A stretch of DNA of 64,000 nt from Bog-756 sp963813525 (GTDB lineage: Bacteria > Actinomycetota > Acidimicrobiia > Acidimicrobiales > RAAP-2), in the NCBI GenBank assembly GCA_963813525.1, contig CAWEZI010000005.1:682001-746000 (forward strand), written 5' to 3'. A model generated the notes under the pieces. The model did no database searches. It saw only the letters and a list, made by a program, of their open reading frames with translations, and had not been told where the DNA came from. The translations under genes were made by a program, and so were the position numbers. Of the stretch, positions 10,674 through 19,088 are shown in pieces (position 1 is the stretch's first letter; every line of letters begins with the position of its first letter).

Positions 10674-10690
10674 GGTGAGGGAGGATCCCC

Positions 10691-11200
10691 ATGGCGAAGG
10701 CAGACGGCGTTTTCATCTACATCGGCACCTACCCGAGCGAGGCGGCGGCCCGGGCCGACTATGACCTGGTGAAGGACCTCCATGCCGTCGGGGCGGTGGG
10801 CAGCTACGACGCCGCTGTCGTCCGCAAGGACGGGTCCGGCAAGGTCCATGTCAACAAGGACGAGATGGCCACCCGCCACGGCGGCTGGGGTGGTGCCGCA
10901 GCGGGCGCGGTGGTGGGCATCCTGTTCCCTCCCTCGATCATCGCCACCGCTCTGGTCGGCGGGGCCATCGGGGCGGTGAGCGGTCACCTGTGGCGGGGCA
11001 TGTCCCGGGCCGATGTCAAGGAGCTGGGCGATCTGCTCGACGCCCATGAGGCCGCCCTTCTCATCATCGGCGAGAGTACCATCGAAGATGCCGTCAACAA
11101 GGCCCAGTTGAAGGCCGAGAAGCACGTGGCCAAGGAGATCACGGCCAGTGCCAAGGACGTCGACAAGGCCGTTCAGGAAGCGGCTGGCCAAGTCAGCTAG
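10691..11200 (+). CDS. DUF1269 family membrane protein
   Basis: A 169-residue protein resembling the DUF1269 family of unknown function. The N-terminal part (IYIGTYPSEAAARADYDLV) is a small alpha/beta fold. A glycine-zipper segment around residues 62-105 (GGWGGAAAGAVVGILFPPSI and GGAIGAVSGHLW) should insert into the membrane, and the C-terminus is a charged, Lys-rich helix. Members are often stress-induced, but I see no direct clue to function. It has its own promoter-like box and a good ribosome site, so it is likely a single-gene unit. Confidence 0.75.
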   Translation: MAKADGVFIYIGTYPSEAAARADYDLVKDLHAVGAVGSYDAAVVRKDGSGKVHVNKDEMATRHGGWGGAAAGAVVGILFPPSIIATALVGGAIGAVSGHLWRGMSRADVKELGDLLDAHEAALLIIGESTIEDAVNKAQLKAEKHVAKEITASAKDVDKAVQEAAGQVS

Positions 11201-11204
11201 AGCG

Positions 11205-11226
11205 GAGGGGGTCGCCGCCGCCCCTC
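11205..11226. terminator. Possible bidirectional terminator between convergent genes
   Basis: GAGGGG (11205-11210) and CCCCTC (11221-11226) can pair across a 10-nt loop between the convergent DUF1269 and dprE2 genes. There is no T-run, so the call is weak. Confidence 0.3.
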
Positions 11227-11986
11227 AGCCGGGCACCCGTTGCCACAGGGCCCGGGGCAGGTGGCGGAGGACCACCATGGCCCAGCGCAGCACAGGGGGG
11301 ACGTAGACCACGGCGGCACCCGAGGTGATCCCCTGGGCCACGGCGGCGGCCACCGCCTCGGGGGTGGTGGCGAATGGCGCCGGGCGCATCCCCTCGGTCA
11401 TCCGTCCGACGACGAAGCCGGGCCGCACGACGGTCACCGCCACGCCCGATCCCACCAGCGAGTCGGCCAGGCCCTGGGCGAAGGCGTCGAGCCCGGCCTT
11501 CGACGAGCCGTAGATGAAGTTGGCCCGTCGGGCCCGCTCACCGGCCACCGACGAGAGCACGACAACCCGACCGTGGCCCTGGTGGCGCAGGCGGTCGGCC
11601 ACGGCCAGCAGGGCGGCGGCCAGGCCGACGTAGTTGGTGGTCATGACGGCCGCGGCCGCAGCCGGGTCGTGTTCGTCGACCCCCTGGTCGCCGAGGAGGC
11701 CGGCGGCGGCGATGACCAGGTCGATGTCGCCGAACCGATCGAACACCTGGTCGGCGAAGACGGTGTGGTGGGCGGTGTCGTCGACGTCGAAGGCCACCGC
11801 TTCGGCCACTTCGGCTCCGGCGGCCCGGGCCTCCGCGACCGCCTGGTCGAGGCGCGGTCCCGGCCGGCCGGCCAACACCACCGTCGAACACCGCCCGGGA
11901 ACCAGGGTGGCCACCACCGCCCGGGCGATCTCGGAGGAGCCCCCGAGGACGAGGACCGACTGGGGCCGTCCGGTGGCGTCGATCAC
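11225..11986 (-). CDS. dprE2: Decaprenylphosphoryl-2-keto-ribose reductase DprE2
   Basis: Short-chain dehydrogenase of 253 residues. With DprE1 it epimerises decaprenylphosphoryl-ribose to decaprenylphosphoryl-arabinose, the arabinan donor; DprE2 performs the NADH-dependent reduction of the 2-keto intermediate. Features: cofactor loop VLVLGGSSEIARAV, Ser in VVVLSSVAGERARRANF, catalytic Tyr and Lys in YGSSKAGLDAF, and the family-typical C-terminus VLRWAMVVLRHLPRALW. GTG at 11984-11986 overlaps the dprE1 stop by 4 bp. It is the last gene of the ubiA-dprE1-dprE2 operon. Confidence 0.92.
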   Translation of the reverse strand: MIDATGRPQSVLVLGGSSEIARAVVATLVPGRCSTVVLAGRPGPRLDQAVAEARAAGAEVAEAVAFDVDDTAHHTVFADQVFDRFGDIDLVIAAAGLLGDQGVDEHDPAAAAAVMTTNYVGLAAALLAVADRLRHQGHGRVVVLSSVAGERARRANFIYGSSKAGLDAFAQGLADSLVGSGVAVTVVRPGFVVGRMTEGMRPAPFATTPEAVAAAVAQGITSGAAVVYVPPVLRWAMVVLRHLPRALWQRVPG

Positions 11987-13521
11987 GACGGACCTCCTTC
12001 CGTCGAGGGGGCGAGGACGGCCGGGTTGGTCGACCCCGGGTCGGTCGACGCCGGGTTGGTCCGGGCCGTGCGGCGCGTGCCGGCCACGGCGGTGGACCGG
12101 CTCACCCGGCTGACCGGCGCTACCGGCCGGTCACGGCACAGCCCGAGGCGCCGACCCAGGTCGGAGCGGAGGACGCCGTCGGGGTCCACCCGGTCCCGCA
12201 CCGCCATCCACCTGTCGACGCCGGGGTACATGGCCCGGAAGGCGGCCGGGGAGAGACGGGAGTCCTTGGCCAGGTAGACCCGGCCGCCGGCCGCCGCCAC
12301 CTGGTCATCGAGCTGGTCGAGCAGGAGGCCGAGCCCCTCCGTTCCGGCCGGAAGGTCGAGGGCCAGGGTCCAGCCCGGGCGGGGGAACGAGAGGGGCCCC
12401 GGGTCCCCCGGTCCGAACCGTTTGAGCACGGCCAGAAAGGAGGCCAGCCGGGCCCGGGCGATCTGTTCGATGATCCGCCGCACCACCTCCGTGTCCCCGT
12501 CGCCCACCACGAACTGGTACTGGAGAAAGCCCTTCGGTCCGTAGAGGCGGTTCCACCCGCCGACGCCGTCGAGTGGATGGAAATAGGCGGCCAGGGTCTC
12601 GATCTTCCCGACCTGGTGACGGGGTGCCTTGCGGAACCAGACCTCGTTGAAGGCACCCACGGTCAACGGGTTGAGCAGGCCGCCGGGTGCGGTGAAGGGC
12701 ACCGACAGACGTGTCCGTGGGTGAAAGGCGCGCGCTCGGGAAGGGGGGCGACGGAGTCGCGCCGGCAGTTGGCCGTAACGGGCATGATCGCCCCGGGTCA
12801 GCACCGACCGTCCCAGCCCGCGGCCGCTTGCCTGACAATCGATCCAGGCCACCGAGTAACGGTAGGCGTGGTCGCCGGTGGCCATCATGGCCATTACCCC
12901 GTCGAGATCGTCGGCCCGCTCGGTGTCGACGGCCATGTAGCTCGTCTCCACCGGCATCATCTGCACCACGGCCCGGGTGATCAGACCGGTCAGGCCCATT
13001 CCCCCGGCGGTGGCCCAGAACAGATCGGGGTCGGACGACGGCGACACGGTGACAGTGCCCCGCGGGGTGACCAGGGTCAGCTGGCGTACGTGGGAGCAGA
13101 AGCCGCCGTCGGCGTGATGGTTCTTGCCGTGGATGTCAGCGGCGATGGCGCCGCCGATGGTGACCATCCGGGTTCCCGGGGTCACCGGCACGAACCACCC
13201 CAGGGGTACCAGCTGCTCCATCAGGGAGTGCAGGCTCACCCCGGCCCCCACGGTGACCGCCCCCGAGGTCAGGTCCAGGTGATGGACGGCGTCCAGCCCG
13301 GTGGTGTCGAGGACCAAACCCCCGGCGTTTTGGGCGGCGTCCCCGTAGCTGCGACCGAGACCGCGGGCGATGATCCCCCGGCCCGTGCCGGTGGACGCGG
13401 CCACCGCCTCGGCCATGGCCCGCTCGACCCCGTCGGCGTCGACGGCCCGGACCACCTCGGCGGTGGTCGGGGCGGTGCGCCCCCAACCCGAGAGGGAGGC
13501 CCGCTGGCCGGTCTCGGCCAT
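11983..13521 (-). CDS. dprE1: Decaprenylphosphoryl-beta-D-ribose 2-oxidase DprE1
   Basis: FAD-dependent oxidase, 512 residues, first half of the ribose-to-arabinose epimerisation on the decaprenyl-phosphate carrier. The FAD domain shows RGLGRSYGDAAQNAGG near residue 53 and TIGGAIAADIHGKNHHADGG near 121. The C-terminal half has LSFPRPGWTLALDLP and VYLAKDSRL. The residue that corresponds to Cys387 of the M. tuberculosis enzyme, the covalent target of benzothiazinones, is Ala (Ala387 here). A Ser/Thr/Pro-rich tail of about 50 residues follows the conserved end. ATG at 13519-13521 overlaps the ubiA stop by one base; its own stop overlaps the dprE2 GTG. Confidence 0.93.
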   Translation of the reverse strand: MAETGQRASLSGWGRTAPTTAEVVRAVDADGVERAMAEAVAASTGTGRGIIARGLGRSYGDAAQNAGGLVLDTTGLDAVHHLDLTSGAVTVGAGVSLHSLMEQLVPLGWFVPVTPGTRMVTIGGAIAADIHGKNHHADGGFCSHVRQLTLVTPRGTVTVSPSSDPDLFWATAGGMGLTGLITRAVVQMMPVETSYMAVDTERADDLDGVMAMMATGDHAYRYSVAWIDCQASGRGLGRSVLTRGDHARYGQLPARLRRPPSRARAFHPRTRLSVPFTAPGGLLNPLTVGAFNEVWFRKAPRHQVGKIETLAAYFHPLDGVGGWNRLYGPKGFLQYQFVVGDGDTEVVRRIIEQIARARLASFLAVLKRFGPGDPGPLSFPRPGWTLALDLPAGTEGLGLLLDQLDDQVAAAGGRVYLAKDSRLSPAAFRAMYPGVDRWMAVRDRVDPDGVLRSDLGRRLGLCRDRPVAPVSRVSRSTAVAGTRRTARTNPASTDPGSTNPAVLAPSTEGGPS

Positions 13522-14528
13522 CAGCCGTAGACGCCGCAGGCGAAGAGGGCGATCCAGCAGATCCCGTAGATCTGGAGCCGACGGTCGCGTAGGGCGAGCT
13601 CCTCGGGCTCGGCACCCTGTCCGGCATCGAGGAGGCGCATGATGTGGAGCAGGGCGATGGTGAAGGGAATGATGGTCAGCTGGAACCAGACGGGGTCGTG
13701 ACCGTGGTGGACCTGGCCCGCCCGCTCGAAGGCCCACAGGCAGTAGGCGGTGACGGTCACTGCGGCGGCGAAGGTCCTGACCGAACGGAGGAAGCTCGGG
13801 GTGTAGGAGCCCAACGTCTGGCGGACGGTGTCGTGGTCGGTCTCCTGCTCGGTCAGCAGCTGTTGTTCCCCGGACCGTTTCCCGGTCACCACCAGCAGTG
13901 AGCCGAACGAGGCCACGATGAGGAACCAGTTGGACAGGGGGATACCGGTGGCCACCCCACCGGCGATGGCCCGGAGGACGAAACCGGCGCTGACCGCGGC
14001 CAGATCGAGGACGGGCTCGTTCTTGAGGCCGAGGGAGTAGGCCAGGTTGACCACCGCGTAGACGCCCATGACCAGGGCCAGCCGCCAACCGGCCAACCAG
14101 GCGCCGAGCCCGGCGGATGCGGCCATGAGCACAAGGCCGAGGACCACGGCGGTGGTGACGCCGACCTGACCCGAGGGGATCGGCCGGTTGCGCTTGGAGG
14201 GGTGGTTGGCGTCCGAGGGGGCGTCGATGGCGTCGTTGACGAAATAGGTTCCCGCCGCCCCCACACAGAAGATCCCGAAGGCGGCCGCCGTGCGTGCGGG
14301 GATGGGCGCGTGGAAAAGCACGCCGGCGGCGGCAGGCGCCACCACCACCAGGAGGTTCTTGGTCCACTGGCGGGGGCGGCTAAGCCGGACCAGTCCAAGC
14401 AGGAGGGAGGATCGCGCCGAACCGCCTCTAGCCTGTTGGTCGGGTCTTTCCACAGCTTCAGCCGGAGTGGTCAAGAGGCGTCCTTGGGGGTTCGGGTGAT
14501 GCCGCAGGCGCCAGAGCGAAGGTAGCAC
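13521..14528 (-). CDS. ubiA: Decaprenyl-phosphate phosphoribosyltransferase (UbiA family)
   Basis: Integral membrane prenyltransferase-fold enzyme that makes decaprenylphosphoryl-5-phosphoribose, the substrate chain leading to DprE1/DprE2. The first Asp-rich motif is clear (NDAIDAPSDANHPSKRNRP) and the protein has about nine hydrophobic helices. Position directly upstream of dprE1, with TGATG coupling, supports this specificity over ubiquinone or menaquinone prenylation. GTG 14528 gives 335 residues, longer than the roughly 300 of relatives. The first 25 codons include several rare ones (CTA, AGA), so an internal GTG near 14453 may be the true start. Confidence 0.85.
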   Translation of the reverse strand: MLPSLWRLRHHPNPQGRLLTTPAEAVERPDQQARGGSARSSLLLGLVRLSRPRQWTKNLLVVVAPAAAGVLFHAPIPARTAAAFGIFCVGAAGTYFVNDAIDAPSDANHPSKRNRPIPSGQVGVTTAVVLGLVLMAASAGLGAWLAGWRLALVMGVYAVVNLAYSLGLKNEPVLDLAAVSAGFVLRAIAGGVATGIPLSNWFLIVASFGSLLVVTGKRSGEQQLLTEQETDHDTVRQTLGSYTPSFLRSVRTFAAAVTVTAYCLWAFERAGQVHHGHDPVWFQLTIIPFTIALLHIMRLLDAGQGAEPEELALRDRRLQIYGICWIALFACGVYG

Positions 14529-14667
14529 GGACCCCTGTCCATGGGGTCGGACCGCCTGTGGCGAGGGTCGGACCCTTCCGCCGGGTAGCCCTCGAATAGG
14601 CGACGACCCCGGACATGACCTGCGCCGTCTGGGCCTGACGGTGTGTCAGCGCTTAGTATCTGGCCTC

Positions 14668-15084
14668 GTGATCCGCCCGTATCGAGTGGTTGTAGCCAAA
14701 CCCGGGCTGGACGGGCACGACCGGGGCGCCAAGGTCATCGCCCGGGCGCTGCGGGACGCCGGATTCGAGGTCATCTACACCGGCCTTCACCAGACGGCCG
14801 AGCAGGTGGTCCAGGCGGTCATCCAGGAGGACGCCGACGCCGTCGGGCTCTCCCTGCTGTCCGGCGCCCACCTCACCCTGGTCCCGCGGGTGGTCGAGGG
14901 TCTGCGAGAGAAGGGCCGGGACGACGTGCTGGTCCTGGTGGGCGGCATCATTCCCGCCCCCGACATCCCCGTGCTCAAGGAGATGGGGGTGGCCGAGGTG
15001 TTCACACCGGGGGCCCCGCTCCCCGCCATCGTGTCCCGCATCGGCGAGGCCCTCGACGAGCGCGAGAGCGGAGTGACGGCCTGA
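14668..15084 (+). CDS. Cobalamin-binding protein, methylmalonyl-CoA mutase C-terminal type
   Basis: A stand-alone B12-binding Rossmann domain of 138 residues. It begins RPYRVVVAKPGLDGHDRGAK, which contains the D-x-H-x-x-G cobalamin motif, followed by the conserved SLLSGAH and VGGIIP segments. Such proteins are the small subunits of split acyl-CoA mutases; no large subunit lies nearby, so its partner is unknown. GTG 14668 is preferred because TAGTAT (14654-14659) lies 8 nt upstream, matching the leaderless pattern. An upstream in-frame start at 14641 would precede that promoter. It is divergent from ubiA and upstream of sucCD. Confidence 0.85.
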   Translation: MIRPYRVVVAKPGLDGHDRGAKVIARALRDAGFEVIYTGLHQTAEQVVQAVIQEDADAVGLSLLSGAHLTLVPRVVEGLREKGRDDVLVLVGGIIPAPDIPVLKEMGVAEVFTPGAPLPAIVSRIGEALDERESGVTA

Positions 15085-15227
15085 CCCTCGACGCGGCGAA
15101 CGGTCCCCGGTTGTTCCCGGTGGCTCGGCCCGCCCCGATGACCCGGAGGTGTTCCGCCCGAGCCGGAATCCGGGCCGCGTGTAGACAGGTGCAGTACCGG
15201 CCGATTCACCGGACCGACTGAATCACC

Positions 15228-15297
15228 GCAGGACGACAGACGACAAGCAGACACAGCAACAAAGAGACACAGACAGAAATAGACAGACAGAGACAAG
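15228..15297 (+). other. Nearly T-free, AGACA-rich leader before sucC
   Basis: About 70 nt with a single T, made of A, C and G with frequent AGACA/GACAG words, directly upstream of sucC. It stands out from the GC-rich surroundings. The RNA should be unstructured. It may act as a translational enhancer or protein-binding leader. The rest of the 240-bp gap (15085-15324) shows nothing else I can name. Confidence 0.5.
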
Positions 15298-15324
15298 TTC
15301 AGAGTCAGAGAGGAACGGAGCTCA

Positions 15325-16473
15325 GTGGATCTCTTCGAGTACCAGGGCAAGCAAGTCTTCGCCCGCTACGGCTTGCCCATCTCCAAGGGAGGTGTGGCCG
15401 ACACCGTCGACGAGGCAGTGGCGGTGGCCGCCGATGCCGGCTACCCGGTCACGGTCAAGGCACAGGTCAAGGTGGGCGGACGGGGCAAGGCCGGCGGCGT
15501 GAAGCTGGCCGACAACGAAGCCGAGCTCCGTAAGCACGCCGGCAACATCCTCGGCCTCGACATCAAGGGACACGTGGTCAAGCGGCTGTGGATCGAGCAC
15601 TCCTCGGACATCGAACGCGAGTACTACGCCAGCTTCACCCTCGATCGCAGCGCCAAAAAGCACCTGGGCATGCTGTCGGCGTCGGGCGGCGTGGACATCG
15701 AGGAGGTGGCCGTGACCAACCCCGAGGCCATTGCCCTCCTCCACGTGGACCCGGTCGACGGCCTCAGCCTCGAGGAAGCCCGCCAGTGGGTGGACCGGGC
15801 CGGCCTCGACCAGCAGGCCCGGGCCCAGGCGGCCGAAATCCTGGTCAAGCTGTACACCTGTTACACCGAGGGCGACTGTGACCTGGCCGAAATCAACCCG
15901 CTCATCCTCACCCCCGACGGTCGGGTGCACTGTCTCGACGCCAAGGTCACCCTGGACGACAACGCCGCCTTCCGCCATCCCGAGTGGGAGGCGTTCGCCG
16001 GCAGCGACGTGGAGGACGAGCGTGAGGCGAGGGCCAAAGAGCGCGGCCTCAACTACATCGGGCTCGACGGTTCGGTGGGCATCATCGCCAACGGGGCCGG
16101 GCTGGCCATGTCCACCCTGGACGTGGTCAACCAGTGCGGTGGGAAGGCGGCCAACTTCCTCGACATCGGGGGCGGGGCCAACGCCGACGTGATGGCCGCC
16201 GCTCTCGAGGTCATCAACTCCGACCCGGCCGTGCGGGCCATCTTCGTCAACATCTTCGGGGGCATCACCCGGGTCGACGAAGTGGCCAAGGGCATTCTCG
16301 AGGCCCTCGACCGGGTCGAGATCAATTCGCCCATCGTGCTCCGCCTCGACGGCACCAACGCCGTCGCCGGCCGTGAGATCCTGGCCGACCACCTGTCCGA
16401 TCGTCTGGTCGCCGAGCCGACCATGCTCGATGCCGCACGCCGTGCGGTCGCCTTCGTGGGAGACGCGTCATGA
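15325..16473 (+). CDS. sucC: Succinate-CoA ligase beta subunit SucC
   Basis: ADP/GDP-forming beta subunit, 382 residues, of the TCA-cycle enzyme that makes succinate and ATP from succinyl-CoA. It opens with DLFEYQGKQVFARYGLP, contains the ATP-grasp fold with VKAQVKVGGRGKAGGVKLA, the ligand region EINPLIL, and the C-terminal domain with IGLDGSVGIIANGAGLAMST and VNIFGGITRVDEVA. GTG 15325 follows a GGAACGGAG ribosome site. The stop overlaps the sucD ATG (ATGA). With icd, mdh and sdh in the same window, much of the oxidative TCA cycle is clustered here. Confidence 0.96.
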   Translation: MDLFEYQGKQVFARYGLPISKGGVADTVDEAVAVAADAGYPVTVKAQVKVGGRGKAGGVKLADNEAELRKHAGNILGLDIKGHVVKRLWIEHSSDIEREYYASFTLDRSAKKHLGMLSASGGVDIEEVAVTNPEAIALLHVDPVDGLSLEEARQWVDRAGLDQQARAQAAEILVKLYTCYTEGDCDLAEINPLILTPDGRVHCLDAKVTLDDNAAFRHPEWEAFAGSDVEDEREARAKERGLNYIGLDGSVGIIANGAGLAMSTLDVVNQCGGKAANFLDIGGGANADVMAAALEVINSDPAVRAIFVNIFGGITRVDEVAKGILEALDRVEINSPIVLRLDGTNAVAGREILADHLSDRLVAEPTMLDAARRAVAFVGDAS

Positions 16474-17360
16474 GCATCTTTGTGGATGAGAACACCAAAG
16501 TCGTGATCCAGGGGGTCAGCCCGACCAGCCAGGGCCTCTATCACGGCCTGCGCAACCGGGCCTACGGCACCCAGGTGGTGGCCGGCACCAACCCCCGCCG
16601 GGGCGGCGAGGAGATCGAGGGCATCCCGGTCTTCGCCACGGTGTCCGAGGCCGTCGAGGCCACCGGGGCCAACGCCTCTTTCATCTCGGTGCCTCCCCCC
16701 TTCGCCGCCGAGGCCATCATGGAGGCCGCCGCCGCCGGGGTCCCCTTCGTGGTGTGCATCACGGAGGGCATTCCGGCCCAGGACGAGGCGCTGGCCTACA
16801 ACCGCCTGGTCCGTGAGTTCCCCGGGACGCGGCTGCTCGGGCCCAACTGCCCCGGTGTCATCTCGCCGGGCAAGTGCAACATCGGCATCACCTCGGGCGA
16901 CATCGCTCTGGCCGGCGGGCCGGTGGGGATCGTGAGCCGTTCCGGCACCCTCACCTACCAGGCCCTGCACGAGCTCTCCCAGCAGGGTGTGGGCCAGACC
17001 ACCTGCGTGGGCATCGGGGGCGACCCGGTGCCCGGGACCAGTTTCATCGACTGCCTGGCGGCCTTTGAGGCCGATCCCGATACCCGTGCCGTCATGATGA
17101 TCGGCGAGATCGGTGGCTCCGCCGAGGAGGAGGCAGCCGCCTTCATCGCCTCGTCGGTGACCAAGCCGGTCGTCTCCTACGTGGCCGGCGTGACCGCCCC
17201 CCCGGGCCGCAAGATGGGTCACGCCGGTGCCATCATCTCCGGCTCCAAGGGCACCGCCCAGGCCAAAATGGAGGCCCTGTCCGCAGCCGGGGTGACCGTG
17301 GCCCTCAACCCGACCGAGGCAGGCGAAGCCATGGTCGACGTCGTCCGGAAACTCGACTGA
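16470..17360 (+). CDS. sucD: Succinate-CoA ligase alpha subunit SucD
   Basis: Alpha subunit, 296 residues. It has the CoA-binding Rossmann domain with VIQGVSPTSQGLYHG, the LLGPNCPGVISPGKCNIGI segment, and the phosphorylated active-site His in RKMGHAGAIISG. It overlaps sucC by 4 bp and its stop TGA overlaps the likely CTG start of the next gene. It works as an alpha/beta complex with SucC in the cytoplasm. Confidence 0.96.
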   Translation: MSIFVDENTKVVIQGVSPTSQGLYHGLRNRAYGTQVVAGTNPRRGGEEIEGIPVFATVSEAVEATGANASFISVPPPFAAEAIMEAAAAGVPFVVCITEGIPAQDEALAYNRLVREFPGTRLLGPNCPGVISPGKCNIGITSGDIALAGGPVGIVSRSGTLTYQALHELSQQGVGQTTCVGIGGDPVPGTSFIDCLAAFEADPDTRAVMMIGEIGGSAEEEAAAFIASSVTKPVVSYVAGVTAPPGRKMGHAGAIISGSKGTAQAKMEALSAAGVTVALNPTEAGEAMVDVVRKLD

Positions 17361-18061
17361 CGGTCGGGGTCCCGTCCGCCGATGCACTCGGCAGTCGACG
17401 CATCCGGGCGGTCATCTTCGACCTCGACGGCCTGCTGGTCGATTCCGAGCCTCTCTGGCGGCAGGCCGAAATCGAGGTGTTCGGTTCTGTCGGGCTGGTG
17501 CTGACCGAGTCGCAAGTGCGCCAGACCATGGGCCTGCGCATCGACGATGCCGTGGGCCACTGGTGGGAGTTGTTCCCCTGGGAAGGTCCGACGCCGGTGG
17601 AGGTGGAGCAGGCGGTCACCGCCCGGGTGGCCGCCCTCATGCGCCACGCCGGTAAACCCATGCCCGGGGCGCTGGCCGCCGTGGCTCTGTGCACGCGGCT
17701 GTCGCTCCCGGTGGGGGTCTGCTCGGGCTCCTACGCCGCCGTCATCGAGGCCGCCCTCGACCGTCTGGGCATCGGCTCTCAGATAGCGGCATGGCACTCG
17801 GCCGAGTGGGAGCCGTTGGGCAAGCCCCATCCCGGCGCCTATCTGTCGACGGCGGCCCTGTTGGGAGTGGATCCGTCGGAGTGCCTGGCCGTCGAGGACT
17901 CCTTCAACGGGGCCATCGCCGCCAAGGCGGCCCGCATGCGGGTGGTGGTGGTCCCCGAGGCAGCGGCGCTCGACTCACCCCGGTGGGGATTCTGCGACGC
18001 CCGCCTGGCTTCGCTGACCCAATTCGACGAGGGGCTGGTGCGCTCGTTGGGCCGGCTGTGA
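17357..18061 (+). CDS. HAD-superfamily phosphatase, probable CTG start
   Basis: HAD subfamily IA hydrolase of about 234 residues, beta-phosphoglucomutase/phosphatase-like. Motif I is FDLDGLLVDSE, motif II the Ser in VCSGSYAAV, motif III the Lys in LGKPHPGAYL, and motif IV AVEDSFNGA; a cap domain lies between I and II. No ATG, GTG or TTG lies in frame upstream of motif I. The first such codon (GTG 17477) would delete the nucleophile. CTG at 17357 overlaps the sucD stop as CTGA, which fits translational coupling and a non-standard start. The substrate cannot be told from sequence. Confidence 0.78.
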   Translation: MTVGVPSADALGSRRIRAVIFDLDGLLVDSEPLWRQAEIEVFGSVGLVLTESQVRQTMGLRIDDAVGHWWELFPWEGPTPVEVEQAVTARVAALMRHAGKPMPGALAAVALCTRLSLPVGVCSGSYAAVIEAALDRLGIGSQIAAWHSAEWEPLGKPHPGAYLSTAALLGVDPSECLAVEDSFNGAIAAKAARMRVVVVPEAAALDSPRWGFCDARLASLTQFDEGLVRSLGRL

Positions 18062-18443
18062 GCTCTCGACGCGGCGGTGGCGTCCTCCTGCCGTTCCCAT
18101 TCCCGCCCCGCCCCTTTCTCGTGCTTTTCGCGCTCCTTTCATGCTCTTTTCCGTTGGCCACGGCAGGCCGCGGCCGTCAAACTTCCAAAACTTTCGCTTC
18201 GGATAGCCAGCCGGGTTGCCGATAGACAAAGCGCGAGGGGCATTCCCTGGGCAGGGGAGACCGTGCGACGAGGGCCCGTGACCGGAGGCAGGCCGGGCGG
18301 GCCCCGTCGCTACGGTCTCTTCGCTCGGGACGCTAGCACCGGGCCCGAAGCCGGGTCCCGGCCGCGGGCGCGCCTCTCGCGCGTCGACGCGGCAACGATC
18401 GGCGGCAACCGCCGCTGGCAACCGCCGCTGGTAGCGTTCGGCC
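18062..18443. other. Intergenic region before purN
   Basis: No gene is visible. It contains a pyrimidine-rich stretch (about 18092-18160), then ordinary GC-rich sequence and the 13-bp tandem repeat next to the purN promoter. I found no clear hairpin terminator. Confidence 0.4.
18404..18429 (+). repeat. 13-bp tandem repeat upstream of purN
   Basis: GGCAACCGCCGCT occurs twice in direct contact (18404-18416, 18417-18429), ending 2 bp before the proposed -10 box TAGCGT (18432-18437). Its position over the -35 area suggests a possible regulator site. Confidence 0.7.
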
Positions 18444-19088
18444 GTGGAGCCGTCCTCCGATCCGTCCCCTCGTCCGGCGCGCATCGGGGTCCTGGCGTCG
18501 GGCAGTGGCACCATCCTCGACGCCATCCTCGAGGCCGGACTGCCGGTCTCCGTCGTGGTCGCCGATCGAGCCTGTCGCGCTCTGGAGATAGCGGCGGCGG
18601 CCACAGTCCCCTCGGTGTTGGTCGAGCGTGCCGACCACGGTGGGTTCGGACCCTCCTTCGATCGTGACGGCTACACCCGAGCCGTGGTGGATGTCCTCAT
18701 CGCCCACGCCGTCGAGGTGGTGGCCATGGCCGGGTTCGGCACCGTGCTCGGCCAGCCACTGCAGGACGCTTTTGCCGGGCGGGTCCTCAACACCCATCCC
18801 GCACTCCTCCCCGCCTTTCCCGGTTGGCACGCGGTGGCCGACGCCCTGACTGCCGGGGTGACCGAGACGGGCACCACCGTCCACGTGGCCACTCTGGAGA
18901 TGGACGCCGGCCCCATCCTGGCCCAGGAGAGGGTTCCCGTCCTGGCCGGCGACACCGAAGCCACGCTGCACGAGCGCATCAAAGAAGTCGAGCGCCGGCT
19001 CTATCCGGAGACCATCCGCCTTTTCGTGAGCGGGCTGGCACAGCCGGTGGGGGATGGACCAGGATCACCCTCGGAGGTTGCCCCGTGA
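18444..19088 (+). CDS. purN: Phosphoribosylglycinamide formyltransferase PurN
   Basis: 10-formyl-THF-dependent GAR transformylase, 214 residues, third step of IMP synthesis. The folate-binding and catalytic residues are in RVLNTHPALLPAFPGWHAV (Asn and His) and in MDAGPILAQ (Asp). The phosphate loop is IGVLASGSGTILDAI, where E. coli has SGNGSNLQ. GTG 18444 is chosen because TAGCGT ends 6 nt upstream, the leaderless arrangement common here. The stop overlaps the purH GTG, so the two one-carbon-consuming purine enzymes are coupled. Confidence 0.93.
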   Translation: MEPSSDPSPRPARIGVLASGSGTILDAILEAGLPVSVVVADRACRALEIAAAATVPSVLVERADHGGFGPSFDRDGYTRAVVDVLIAHAVEVVAMAGFGTVLGQPLQDAFAGRVLNTHPALLPAFPGWHAVADALTAGVTETGTTVHVATLEMDAGPILAQERVPVLAGDTEATLHERIKEVERRLYPETIRLFVSGLAQPVGDGPGSPSEVAP

